From Cytophagales bacterium (GTDB taxonomy: Bacteria > Bacteroidota > Bacteroidia > Cytophagales > Cyclobacteriaceae): a stretch of DNA of 36,025 nucleotides. A program made the translations under genes and the position numbers. Positions 7,948 through 15,457 of this stretch are shown piece after piece. Below the pieces are notes generated by a model. That model was not told the origin of the DNA, ran no database searches, and saw only the letters and a list, made by a program, of their open reading frames with translations. The stretch covers positions 1 to 36,025 of the forward strand of contig JAAFHY010000027.1 of assembly GCA_013298505.1 (NCBI GenBank), in the 5' to 3' direction. Each line of letters opens with the position of its first letter. Position 1 is the stretch's first letter.

Positions 7948-9744
7948 ATGAAAAGTAAAATCTTACCATTTGCAATCGCGTTAAGTCTACTAAGTGCCTC
8001 AGTTTATGGCCAAAAGGTAAAGTACAAAGATTTAATACCGTTGTTGGAGGCGAAGCAATTTGAGCGTGCAGAGCCTTATTTGCGTAAATACTTGAAAGAA
8101 GTAAGCGATAATCCAAGTGCTTTTTTGTACATGGGCATGACTCTTCAGGAAAAAGCACTTACCAGCGATATTCTTAAAAACACAGAAATACTTTTCGCCA
8201 AATGCGATTCGGCTGTGCTGTATTACGATAAAGCTTATAATGAAATAACAGAAAGAAATATAAACAAGAACGAAGAGAATTATCAAATGTTTAGCCGCAG
8301 AGACCAACGCACAGGCGAGTTTGGAATTAAACTATCAGACATTCGCCTTAAACTTGAGATATGGGTTAAAGAACTGAAGGAGCGGAAGGACAGAGTAAAA
8401 GAATTGAAAAAGCATTTTACGGATGTAGAACGGCTTTATGCACGAAGCGGAGTATTGTATAAACAAATACAAAGCAAGTACGAATCAGAAAGTACTTTTT
8501 TTCTTCAATCAGACGATGAGTTGATCGGCCAGCTTAACAAGCTTGCACACGCATTTGATTCTACGATAACTTCGTTTAATGCTTACCGATCTTCATTGAA
8601 ATCAATAGCCAAGCCTACTTATAATCAACAGATCAATTTGCAAGAGATTGTAGAATTCAAAAAGGACGGCACATCGGCTCCTGATTTCTATGCCGATGAT
8701 TTGCGTTTGTGGGATTATAAAAGATGGACAAAGGCATCTATTGATGCTATCCAAAATGTAATTAACCCACTCCGCGATCGCTTGATTACCTACGATATTT
8801 CATTGGGTAAGCTGCACGAACGAATCAAGAAAGATTCTGTCTCCGTTCTAGCTGAGCTAACTCAATTTGAGGATGGCTTGCTCTACGGCCAACTAAAAAA
8901 ATACGATCCTAATCCTTTGCCCATAGATGTTTTTGAAATGAAGAAAGCGGAGATGAGCTATGTTTCAAACACGATTTTACATAAACCTACTCGCGATTCG
9001 AGCAATGTAATGCTCAAGCTTTCATACTTAAATCAAGAATTAAAATCAATCGACTTGTTAGATAGCGTCACATCAAAATTGAGCCAGCGTAATCTTGCAA
9101 AAGATAGCGAAAATTATAAACAGTTTATTACTAAAGCATACGGCACGCAGCAAGTGCTAACAAGTTATATCTCATCTACACTTGAATTTGCAAAGCGGGA
9201 GAAACTCAGTAAACAGCTAGAATGGGAGGCTACCATGCAAGCCACTAAATGGGTGGTGCATGGAACAGATTCAATACCTCTTTTTTTAGAACAGCCCACC
9301 AAAGAATTGGCGTACAAGCCTTTGCAGGTAGTAGATGAGAAATACACAGTAGGGATTCATTTGCAAGATACGGTGTCAAGTGGTTACTTATATTCGATCA
9401 CTCCGTCTAGGCGTGCTGATGTGGTTTCTAAATTCCCTCTTGATGCCGCCCAGTTTGGCAGACGCAATTTGCCGCTTGCTAAAAATGTATCAACCGTAGA
9501 TACAGGAAGCCTGACCTATTTTGCTTTGATCTATTCTGAGAGTAAAGTAGAAGATAAGTTCCCTGCAACAATTGCCAAAGTAAATCGGGTAGGCGGATTG
9601 GCTTGGAGTGTAAATCTAAAAGTTGAAATGACGCCCATCGAACTAATCTTTTCAGCCGATAGTGGTGAGGTTTCTATAAAGATTTCAAACGGCAGTGAAA
9701 GCAAATTGATTGTGCTGGATAAAGCCGGTAAGCAAATTCAATAA
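7948..9744 (+). CDS. Large secreted protein of unknown function
   Basis: 598 residues that I do not recognise as a named family. A clear signal peptide (MKSKILPFAIALSLLSASVYGQ) predicts export. Residues 25-110 look TPR-like (LLEAKQFERAEPYLRKYL, then helix-rich text with spaced aromatics). Residues 110-410 are highly charged and helical with probable coiled coils (KELKERKDRVKELKKHF). The last 150 residues are richer in beta-type sequence and end near VLDKAGKQI. No catalytic motif was seen. It stands alone between a divergent thioredoxin gene and a convergent methionine-pathway gene, with a terminator hairpin after it. A periplasmic scaffold role is only a guess. Confidence 0.75.
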   Translation: MKSKILPFAIALSLLSASVYGQKVKYKDLIPLLEAKQFERAEPYLRKYLKEVSDNPSAFLYMGMTLQEKALTSDILKNTEILFAKCDSAVLYYDKAYNEITERNINKNEENYQMFSRRDQRTGEFGIKLSDIRLKLEIWVKELKERKDRVKELKKHFTDVERLYARSGVLYKQIQSKYESESTFFLQSDDELIGQLNKLAHAFDSTITSFNAYRSSLKSIAKPTYNQQINLQEIVEFKKDGTSAPDFYADDLRLWDYKRWTKASIDAIQNVINPLRDRLITYDISLGKLHERIKKDSVSVLAELTQFEDGLLYGQLKKYDPNPLPIDVFEMKKAEMSYVSNTILHKPTRDSSNVMLKLSYLNQELKSIDLLDSVTSKLSQRNLAKDSENYKQFITKAYGTQQVLTSYISSTLEFAKREKLSKQLEWEATMQATKWVVHGTDSIPLFLEQPTKELAYKPLQVVDEKYTVGIHLQDTVSSGYLYSITPSRRADVVSKFPLDAAQFGRRNLPLAKNVSTVDTGSLTYFALIYSESKVEDKFPATIAKVNRVGGLAWSVNLKVEMTPIELIFSADSGEVSIKISNGSESKLIVLDKAGKQIQ

Positions 9745-9783
9745 TTTTTCTCATCGCGAATGTCGCAGTACTTATTAAGTAAG

Positions 9784-9809
9784 AGGCTGGATAATTTATC
9801 CAGCCTTTT
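9784..9809 (+). terminator. Hairpin terminator after the 598-residue secreted protein
   Basis: AGGCTGGATA (9784-9793) pairs with TATCCAGCCT (9797-9806) across a very short loop and is followed by TTTT. It lies 40 bp beyond the stop at 9744 and between convergent genes, so it may serve the plus-strand gene and, less well, the minus-strand gene ending at 9884. Confidence 0.7.
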
Positions 9810-9883
9810 AAAGTTTGTGCAGGTTATGAAATTTGAATTAGATGAAGCTATTGATCAAATTCTCTACAAGACGACAAGCTGCT

Positions 9884-11029
9884 CTAAACTTTACCCAACG
9901 CTTTTTCCAAATCGCCTATTAAATCTTCAATATCTTCTACGCCTACGCTCAAGCGAATCAAGGTATCGCTCAATCCATTTTTTAGCCGTTCCTCTTTTGG
10001 TATGCTAGCGTGGGTCATTGAGGCAGGGTGATTGATCAACGATTCCACACCACCCAACGATTCTGCCAACGAGAAGAGCTCAACAGTTTCCATTAACTTT
10101 ATGGCTTGCTCTAGGCGATCATCTTTTAGCGTGAAAGAGAGCATTCCGCCAAAATCTTTCATTTGCTTCTTCGCAATGGTGTGGTTGGGATGATCTGTAA
10201 ACCCAGGCCAATAGACTTTTACAACTTTAGGATGTGCCTTTAAGTATTCAGCAATTTTTTTTCCGTTGTAGCAATGGCGCTCCATGCGCAGGTGAAGCGT
10301 TTTGATGCCTCGCAACACCAAAAACGAATCTTGTGGACCAGGAACAGCCCCACATGAATTGGCAATAAAAGCTAAATCTTTGTAAAGCGGTTCGTCATTT
10401 ACTACAAGTGCACCCATAATCACATCACTATGGCCGCCTAAGTATTTTGTTACCGAGTGCATTACTATATCGGCACCAAGGTCGAGTGGGTTTTGCAAGT
10501 AGGGCGAAGCAAACGTATTGTCTACCGCTACTTGAATTTTATTTTTCTTGGCAATTGAAACGCACGCTTCTATATCAATGATGCGCATCAACGGATTGGA
10601 AGGCGTTTCGAGCCAAAGTAGTTTGGTGTTTTTGTTTAAGAGTGGCTCAATATTTTTAACGTCAGTTAAATCAATGAAGTGAAATTTTATTCCTGTACGT
10701 TCGTACACTTTTGTAAACAATCGGTACGAGCCACCGTACAAATCGTTGCTTGTGATAACTTCATCGCCTGGATTTAGTAACCGCAACACGGCATCGGTAG
10801 CACCCATGCCAGACGAAAAACAAATGCCATATTTTCCATTCTCTAACGCTGCGATATTTTTTTGAAGCTGATTGCGGGTGGGGTTTGCCCCACGTGCATA
10901 GGCATAGCCTTTGTGTTTACTGGGCGACTCTTGCACGTAGGTTGAGGTTTGGTAGATTGGAGTCATAATGGCACCTGTAGTGGGATCTGGCTCAACTCCT
11001 GCATGTATCGCTTTCGTTCCGAATTTCAT
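9884..11029 (-). CDS. Cystathionine gamma-synthase/lyase family PLP enzyme
   Basis: The 381-residue protein is of the Cys/Met metabolism PLP family (fold type I), normal length. The PLP lysine is K195 (HSVTKYLGGHSD), the pyridine-contacting Asp is D170 (AVDNTF), and YARGANPTR near residue 44 is the phosphate-binding and neighbouring-subunit segment typical of gamma-synthases and gamma-lyases. The opening FGTKAIHAG is characteristic of the family. The reaction could be cystathionine gamma-synthase, gamma-lyase or beta-lyase; sequence reading alone does not separate these. The gene is preceded by a repeat-filled spacer after the E2 gene, and no SAM-type riboswitch was seen in the short leader. 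Confidence 0.88.
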   Translation of the reverse strand: MKFGTKAIHAGVEPDPTTGAIMTPIYQTSTYVQESPSKHKGYAYARGANPTRNQLQKNIAALENGKYGICFSSGMGATDAVLRLLNPGDEVITSNDLYGGSYRLFTKVYERTGIKFHFIDLTDVKNIEPLLNKNTKLLWLETPSNPLMRIIDIEACVSIAKKNKIQVAVDNTFASPYLQNPLDLGADIVMHSVTKYLGGHSDVIMGALVVNDEPLYKDLAFIANSCGAVPGPQDSFLVLRGIKTLHLRMERHCYNGKKIAEYLKAHPKVVKVYWPGFTDHPNHTIAKKQMKDFGGMLSFTLKDDRLEQAIKLMETVELFSLAESLGGVESLINHPASMTHASIPKEERLKNGLSDTLIRLSVGVEDIEDLIGDLEKALGKV

Positions 11030-11040
11030 TGTTAAAATTT

Positions 11041-11112
11041 TTAAACGTATGATTTTAGATTTAAAAGTGAGTTAATCTCCTAACTTTTAAATTCTATCTT
11101 CTGACTTCTTTT
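11041..11112. repeat. Word-like low-complexity intergenic repeat (copy B)
   Basis: The spacer between the E2 gene and the cystathionine-family gene contains GATTTTAGATTTA words followed by CTCCTAACTTTTAAATTC, TATCTTCTGACTTCTTTTCT. The order (ATTTAGAT-type words, then CTTCTAA-type words) is the same as in copies A and C on the same strand. It reaches the stop codon at 11113-11115. Confidence 0.6.
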
Positions 11113-12402
11113 CTAAACACTTTTATTCACATCAAACTTCTCTAAATAATCGGCTACCCTTCGCACAAAGCTTCCGCCCAATGCACCATCGACTACACGG
11201 TGATCGTATGAATGAGATAAAAACATTTTATGTCGGATCGCGATGGCATCTCCGTAAGGGGTTTCAATAACAGAAGGTTTTTTCTGCACGGCACCAAGGG
11301 CAAGAATTGCTACCTGTGGTTGCATAATGATGGGCGTACCCATGACGTTACCGAACGAGCCAACATTTGAAACAGTAAACGTTCCACCAGCCAGTTCATC
11401 GGGTTTCAATTTATTTTCGCGGGCACGCTTGGCCAAATCATTTACTGCTTTGGCTAAACCGGAAATATTATATTGATCTGCCTTTTTAATAACGGGCACA
11501 ATTAAATTTCCTGTCGGTAGTGCTACTGCCATTCCAATATTGATGTCTTTCTTTTTGATGATACGGTCGCCATCTACCTGCACATTGATCATGGGGAAAT
11601 CTTTGATCGCCATCATTACGGCTTCTATGAAAATGGGAGTGAAGGTGAGTGCATCGCCTTCTCTTTTTTGAAATTCATTCTTCCATTTGTTTCTCCAAAA
11701 TACAATGTTGGTAACATCGGCTTCTACAAATGAGGTTACGTGCGGAGAAATTCGTTTACTGTCTACCATGCGCTCGGCAATCATCTTGCGCATCCGATCC
11801 ATTTGTATGATTTCATCACCACCGCTGATCGAGGCAGGTACTAACGGTATTGACGAAACAGATCTCGAAGTAGTTATTGACTTCCCTAATTTTTTGTTTG
11901 CTACATAATCAAGAATATCTCGTTTTGTTACTCTTCCTTCTGCGCCTGTACCAGCTATGGCTTCAAGTTCGGCCAGTACAATTTGTTCTTCTTTGGCAAT
12001 GTTTTTAACTAATGGCGAATAGAACCGCGATGAATCTTTGTAGTTAGTAACAGGAGCAGTGGCGTGTCCATTTGAACTAACACCGGCAGTAACAGCAACC
12101 TCTTTTTTAATTTCGGCTACGGGTGAAGTGATTGTTATGGGTACAGAATCGGCAGCGGTAATTGTGGTAGAAATAATGGCAATGGCTTTTCCTACTTTTA
12201 CTACTTCGCCTTCTTTAGCAAGAATTTCTTTAAGCACACCCGCATAACTAGAAGGCACTTCGGTATCGACTTTGTCGGTGGCAACTTCTAAAACGCTTTC
12301 ATCTTGCTCTATTTTATCTCCTGGCTTCTTGAGCCACTTTAAAATAGTAGCCTCCATGATGCTTTCACCCATTTTGGGCATGATTAGTTCTGCTTGTGCC
12401 AT
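11113..12402 (-). CDS. Dihydrolipoamide acyltransferase (E2) of a 2-oxoacid dehydrogenase complex
   Basis: 429 residues with the full E2 architecture. A lipoyl domain at 1-80 has the lipoylated lysine K44 in ATDKVD. An Ala/Val/Thr-rich linker follows. A peripheral subunit-binding domain spans about 128-167 (SPLVKNIAKEEQ to RDILDY). The C-terminal acyltransferase has HRVVDG (H401, D405). It transfers acyl groups from lipoyl to CoA in a pyruvate, branched-chain or 2-oxoglutarate complex. The single lipoyl domain and overall pattern suggest the branched-chain or general type, but E1 and E3 are not nearby, so the substrate is open. It is transcribed from its own leader, which carries a TAACTTTG box. 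Confidence 0.9.
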   Translation of the reverse strand: MAQAELIMPKMGESIMEATILKWLKKPGDKIEQDESVLEVATDKVDTEVPSSYAGVLKEILAKEGEVVKVGKAIAIISTTITAADSVPITITSPVAEIKKEVAVTAGVSSNGHATAPVTNYKDSSRFYSPLVKNIAKEEQIVLAELEAIAGTGAEGRVTKRDILDYVANKKLGKSITTSRSVSSIPLVPASISGGDEIIQMDRMRKMIAERMVDSKRISPHVTSFVEADVTNIVFWRNKWKNEFQKREGDALTFTPIFIEAVMMAIKDFPMINVQVDGDRIIKKKDINIGMAVALPTGNLIVPVIKKADQYNISGLAKAVNDLAKRARENKLKPDELAGGTFTVSNVGSFGNVMGTPIIMQPQVAILALGAVQKKPSVIETPYGDAIAIRHKMFLSHSYDHRVVDGALGGSFVRRVADYLEKFDVNKSV

Positions 12403-12422
12403 ATTCTAGCGTGTTTAAGCTT

Positions 12423-12430
12423 CAAAGTTA
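12423..12430 (-). promoter_or_regulatory. Putative -7 box (TAACTTTG) for the E2 gene
   Basis: On the minus strand TAACTTTG matches TAnnTTTG exactly, 20 bp before the E2 start codon. No strong TTG -33 element was seen at the expected distance, so this is a moderate call. Confidence 0.4.
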
Positions 12431-12560
12431 CTATTTTTAGAGATGGATGCTAACGATTGAAAAGCACAAAATTTGGTTTTGATTATTTAGTGTTTTGTAA
12501 AATTTAACCTCTGCCTTTGGTACAAGCCACAGAAAAAGAAACTCTTAATTTGGCATACCG

Positions 12561-13832
12561 CTATTGGCTAGGCAAACTCAATCTAATCAAATTCAGCACC
12601 GCAGCTGATGACATCCGGATATTTATCATTCGCTCTTTGCTGAGCTGTAAGCGTTTAGTTACTGTATGGTTTTTGTCCGAATAGGCAATCCAAACGGTAC
12701 CTACGGGTTTATCAGGTGTTGCCCCGCCTGGACCTGCAATGCCACTGGTGGCAACGCCAATATCTGTATTGAATTTAGCCCGAACTATATTTGCCATCTC
12801 TATAATGGTTGGTTCGCTTACTGCACCATACTTCTCTAAAATTTCTGGCTTCACACCGAGTTGCCTCATCTTTACTTCGTAGGCATACGGAATCATGCTG
12901 CCCAAAAAATAATCAGAGCTACCGGGCACGCTGGTGATCAAGTGTGAGAGATAGCCGCCCGTGCAGCTTTCGGCAATGGATAAAGTCAGTTTTTTTTCGC
13001 GCAGTTTTTTTCCGATCACCATCTCCAGTGGTTCATCTCCATAGCCATACACATATTCTCCTGCCAAGGGCAATAACTTTTCTGTTAGCAGATCAATTTC
13101 GTTTTGTAGTGCCACAGGAGAATCTCCAAAACCTGTAAGCCTTAATTTTACTTCGCCTAAACTAGGTAAATAGGCCAACTTGATATGCGGTGGCAGGGAC
13201 TTCTCCCAAGTTGAAATTTTATCTGCCAAAAACGATTCGCCTATACCAACGGTGCGAATTACTTTATGGGTAATCACGGGCATCTGATAGGTTTCAAGAA
13301 GTTTAGGGATCACCTGCTCGGTCATCATTTTCTTCATCTCGTGCGGCACACCAGGCATTGACATAAATACTTTGACCTGCTCGTCCGGCAGGCGGGCGTT
13401 TCGTTCAAACCACATACCTGGTGCAGTACCAATGGGGTTGGTGATTTTTGTGCAGCAAATAGGAAGTGCTGCTTGTTGTCGATTGATGTCTGTGAGCTCT
13501 CGTCCGCGGCTCACAAAAAATTCAGTCACTTCGGCCAGTGCTTCTTCATGCATCTTCAACTCACAGTTAAAATATTTTGCTAAGAGTGGTTTTGTCAAAT
13601 CATCGCTGGTGGGGCCGAGCCCTCCGGTAATCAACACAATATCAGCTCTTGTTTCTGCTTCCGCGAAAGCGGTGAGGATTTCATTTTCCCGATCGCCAAC
13701 GGTGGTTTTGCGGATTACCTTAATGCCCACTTTATCCAGCTCCACGCTCATCCACTGTGAGTTGGTGTCTACAATTTGTCCGTACAATATTTCGTCTCCA
13801 ATGGTCAGTAATTCGGCAAGTATAGGCTTCAT
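12561..13832 (-). CDS. cinA: CinA family protein (nicotinamide-nucleotide amidohydrolase)
   Basis: 423 residues with the two-domain CinA layout. An N-terminal molybdopterin-binding-like domain (GGLGPTSDD, 70-78) corresponds to the ADP-ribose pyrophosphatase/COG1058 part. The C-terminal PncC-type amidase (SIAESCTGG, 285-293, and GIAGPGG, 364-370) deamidates nicotinamide mononucleotide for NAD salvage. Length is normal and both halves have their signatures. The start lies 14 bp after the stop of the ion-channel gene upstream, so the two are probably co-transcribed, although no functional link is obvious. Confidence 0.92.
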   Translation of the reverse strand: MKPILAELLTIGDEILYGQIVDTNSQWMSVELDKVGIKVIRKTTVGDRENEILTAFAEAETRADIVLITGGLGPTSDDLTKPLLAKYFNCELKMHEEALAEVTEFFVSRGRELTDINRQQAALPICCTKITNPIGTAPGMWFERNARLPDEQVKVFMSMPGVPHEMKKMMTEQVIPKLLETYQMPVITHKVIRTVGIGESFLADKISTWEKSLPPHIKLAYLPSLGEVKLRLTGFGDSPVALQNEIDLLTEKLLPLAGEYVYGYGDEPLEMVIGKKLREKKLTLSIAESCTGGYLSHLITSVPGSSDYFLGSMIPYAYEVKMRQLGVKPEILEKYGAVSEPTIIEMANIVRAKFNTDIGVATSGIAGPGGATPDKPVGTVWIAYSDKNHTVTKRLQLSKERMINIRMSSAAVLNLIRLSLPSQ

Positions 13833-13846
13833 TGATTTGTAGGGTA

Positions 13847-14797
13847 TTAGTTTAAGACGGCAGTTCCAATAAAAATTAAATTGATGATTGCGTACGCGAT
13901 CAAGATGGTGCGCGACCCGATTTTATTTACACGCAAACATTTTTCTTTTTTGCCCGCATCGTATAGGCGTAAACAGATGGCGGATACGAGTAAGATACTA
14001 AAGATGGCGAAGAACGTAAGTGTGTGCAATGAATCGACCAACGTAAAAGTAGAAGACTCGGGAAGGAGCGAATCGATAATGTATTTATTACCCACCGCGG
14101 CAAACAAACCACCCACGGGCAAGCCAAAGCGGGGTTCATGTTCCCACGGTTTAGGTGCGAAGCTGATCATGGCGATTGAAAACGCGATGTACATTCCCAG
14201 GAAAATTTTCATAAACAAACCCATTGCATCACGTTGCAGATTCATTTCGATCAAAAAAGTAGAAAATGTTTGCGGGTTGCGCCCGGGGCGAGAATCACCA
14301 AAGCCTGTTTCGTATTCGCTGGTGCCTGCAGAAACTTTAAAATCGCGAATATCCCATCCATCGATGGCTTCGGTCGGACTGAATTTACTTCCTTTCGTAT
14401 CGGCCAAAAAAACCATGCTGCTGGTGTCGTATTGCGAATTTTCGATTTGCATGCTCAGGTGCTGTTGATCGAACGGAAAGTCTTGCACGTTCCATTTTTC
14501 TTTCATGGTGGCTTTCATCTTCATCATCACCCAAGCTTTGCCATCTATGCTATCGGCAATGGGGGGCGATTGCTCATATCCTTTGGCCGTGGGCATATCT
14601 AGTTGAGTGGTAAAATCATACTTCGGGTTATTGTAAATAAACCACAGCCAAAATCGGGCGGTATATTCTTTATCATGAAAATTAATATCGTGTACACTTA
14701 GCACGTAAGCGCCTACTTTTACAGTATCTACCTGCGCTGTTGTTTGAGAGATCGAACAAACGAAAAACAGAAATGAGAGTAACCAGCGAGCATTCAT
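13847..14797 (-). CDS. Prokaryotic pentameric ligand-gated ion channel (Cys-loop receptor homologue)
   Basis: 316 residues with a signal peptide (1-22, ending TTAQ), an extracellular beta-sandwich and four membrane segments near 196-214 (M1), 229-249 (M2), 259-279 (M3) and 297-315 (M4). The sandwich has RFWLWFIYNNP (48-58), FPFDQQ (107-112, the Cys-loop region without the cysteine pair) and DGWDI (146-150). The M2-M3 turn reads LLPESS, and the M3-M4 intracellular loop is short, as in bacterial relatives such as GLIC and ELIC. It should form an inner-membrane cation or anion channel opened by protons or a small ligand; neither ion nor ligand can be read. Cotranscribed with cinA (14-bp gap). 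This is an unusual gene for a bacterium. Confidence 0.85.
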   Translation of the reverse strand: MNARWLLSFLFFVCSISQTTAQVDTVKVGAYVLSVHDINFHDKEYTARFWLWFIYNNPKYDFTTQLDMPTAKGYEQSPPIADSIDGKAWVMMKMKATMKEKWNVQDFPFDQQHLSMQIENSQYDTSSMVFLADTKGSKFSPTEAIDGWDIRDFKVSAGTSEYETGFGDSRPGRNPQTFSTFLIEMNLQRDAMGLFMKIFLGMYIAFSIAMISFAPKPWEHEPRFGLPVGGLFAAVGNKYIIDSLLPESSTFTLVDSLHTLTFFAIFSILLVSAICLRLYDAGKKEKCLRVNKIGSRTILIAYAIINLIFIGTAVLN

Positions 14798-14933
14798 TTT
14801 TTAATAGAATTTATCGTGCAAGATAACCACAACGGTTTTAAAACAAACAAATCAAAATTAGAAATGGAAAATTGATATTCTTGCTGTAATTTTCGAGTTG
14901 TAATAACTTAACCAGTTTCTTAACCCTTTCATT

Positions 14934-15374
14934 ATGTATAGCTTTTTGGTAGTTGCTCATTCGCTAGTTCGTTACTTTCTTTTGATCGCCTTGATTTTGG
15001 TAATTATTCGCTCGCTTATGGGCTGGATGAACAAGTCGGCATACTCGAAGTTAGATGATAAGTTGAGTTTAGGATTGTTTATGCTTACACACACGCAACT
15101 TTTGTTAGGGATTATTTTGTATTTCATAAGCCCCATTGTGATTTTCAGTGGTGCGTCTATGAAAGATCCAATCGCTCGCTATTGGTTAGTCGAGCATAAT
15201 ACAGGAATGATTATTGCAATCGTGCTGATAACGATGGGACGCATCACCATGAAAAAGCTGACAGACGGTGTAGCTAAGCATAAAAGGCTTTTTATCTTCA
15301 ATGCAATTGCGTTGGTAATTATTTTGGCAATGATTGCACAAAGCCAGCGTGGTTTTTTTGGAGTAACTTATTAA
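14934..15374 (+). CDS. Four-TM cytochrome-b-like membrane protein
   Basis: The 146-residue protein is almost all membrane, with four segments: about 5-26, 47-66, 90-108 and 121-138. Histidines lie in or next to the segments (VAHSLVRY, LTHTQLLLG, VEHNTGMI, AKHKRLF), the layout expected of bis-His heme ligands in small cytochrome-b-type proteins. Similar Bacteroidota proteins are commonly labelled cytochrome B. Heme binding is inferred from His placement only. It is divergent from the ion-channel gene and is followed by the OmpA-family gene after a repeat-filled spacer. Confidence 0.65.
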   Translation: MYSFLVVAHSLVRYFLLIALILVIIRSLMGWMNKSAYSKLDDKLSLGLFMLTHTQLLLGIILYFISPIVIFSGASMKDPIARYWLVEHNTGMIIAIVLITMGRITMKKLTDGVAKHKRLFIFNAIALVIILAMIAQSQRGFFGVTY

Positions 15375-15381
15375 AATTTAT

Positions 15382-15455
15382 GATGTGAGATGTTAGATTT
15401 AAGATTTCAGAACTTCTAACTTCCGTCTTCTATATTCTGACTTCTAACTTCTTCA
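15382..15455. repeat. Word-like low-complexity intergenic repeat (copy C)
   Basis: The spacer between the cytochrome-b-like gene and the OmpA-family gene reads GATGTGAGATGTTAGATTTA, AGATTTC, then CTTCTAACTTCC, GTCTTCTATATTC and TGACTTCTAACTTCTTC. Bases 15427-15452 match 1803-1828 with one difference in 26. The tract ends 2 bp before the next ATG, so it forms most of the leader of that gene. Confidence 0.7.
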
Positions 15456-15457
15456 AG

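Noticed and set aside
11030-11112. SAM riboswitch before the cystathionine-family gene
   Set aside because: The leader is short and consists of repeat words; no riboswitch core was seen.
13372-14468. Plus-strand open frames opposite cinA and the ion channel
   Set aside because: Both are antisense to clearly recognised genes and have no domain features.
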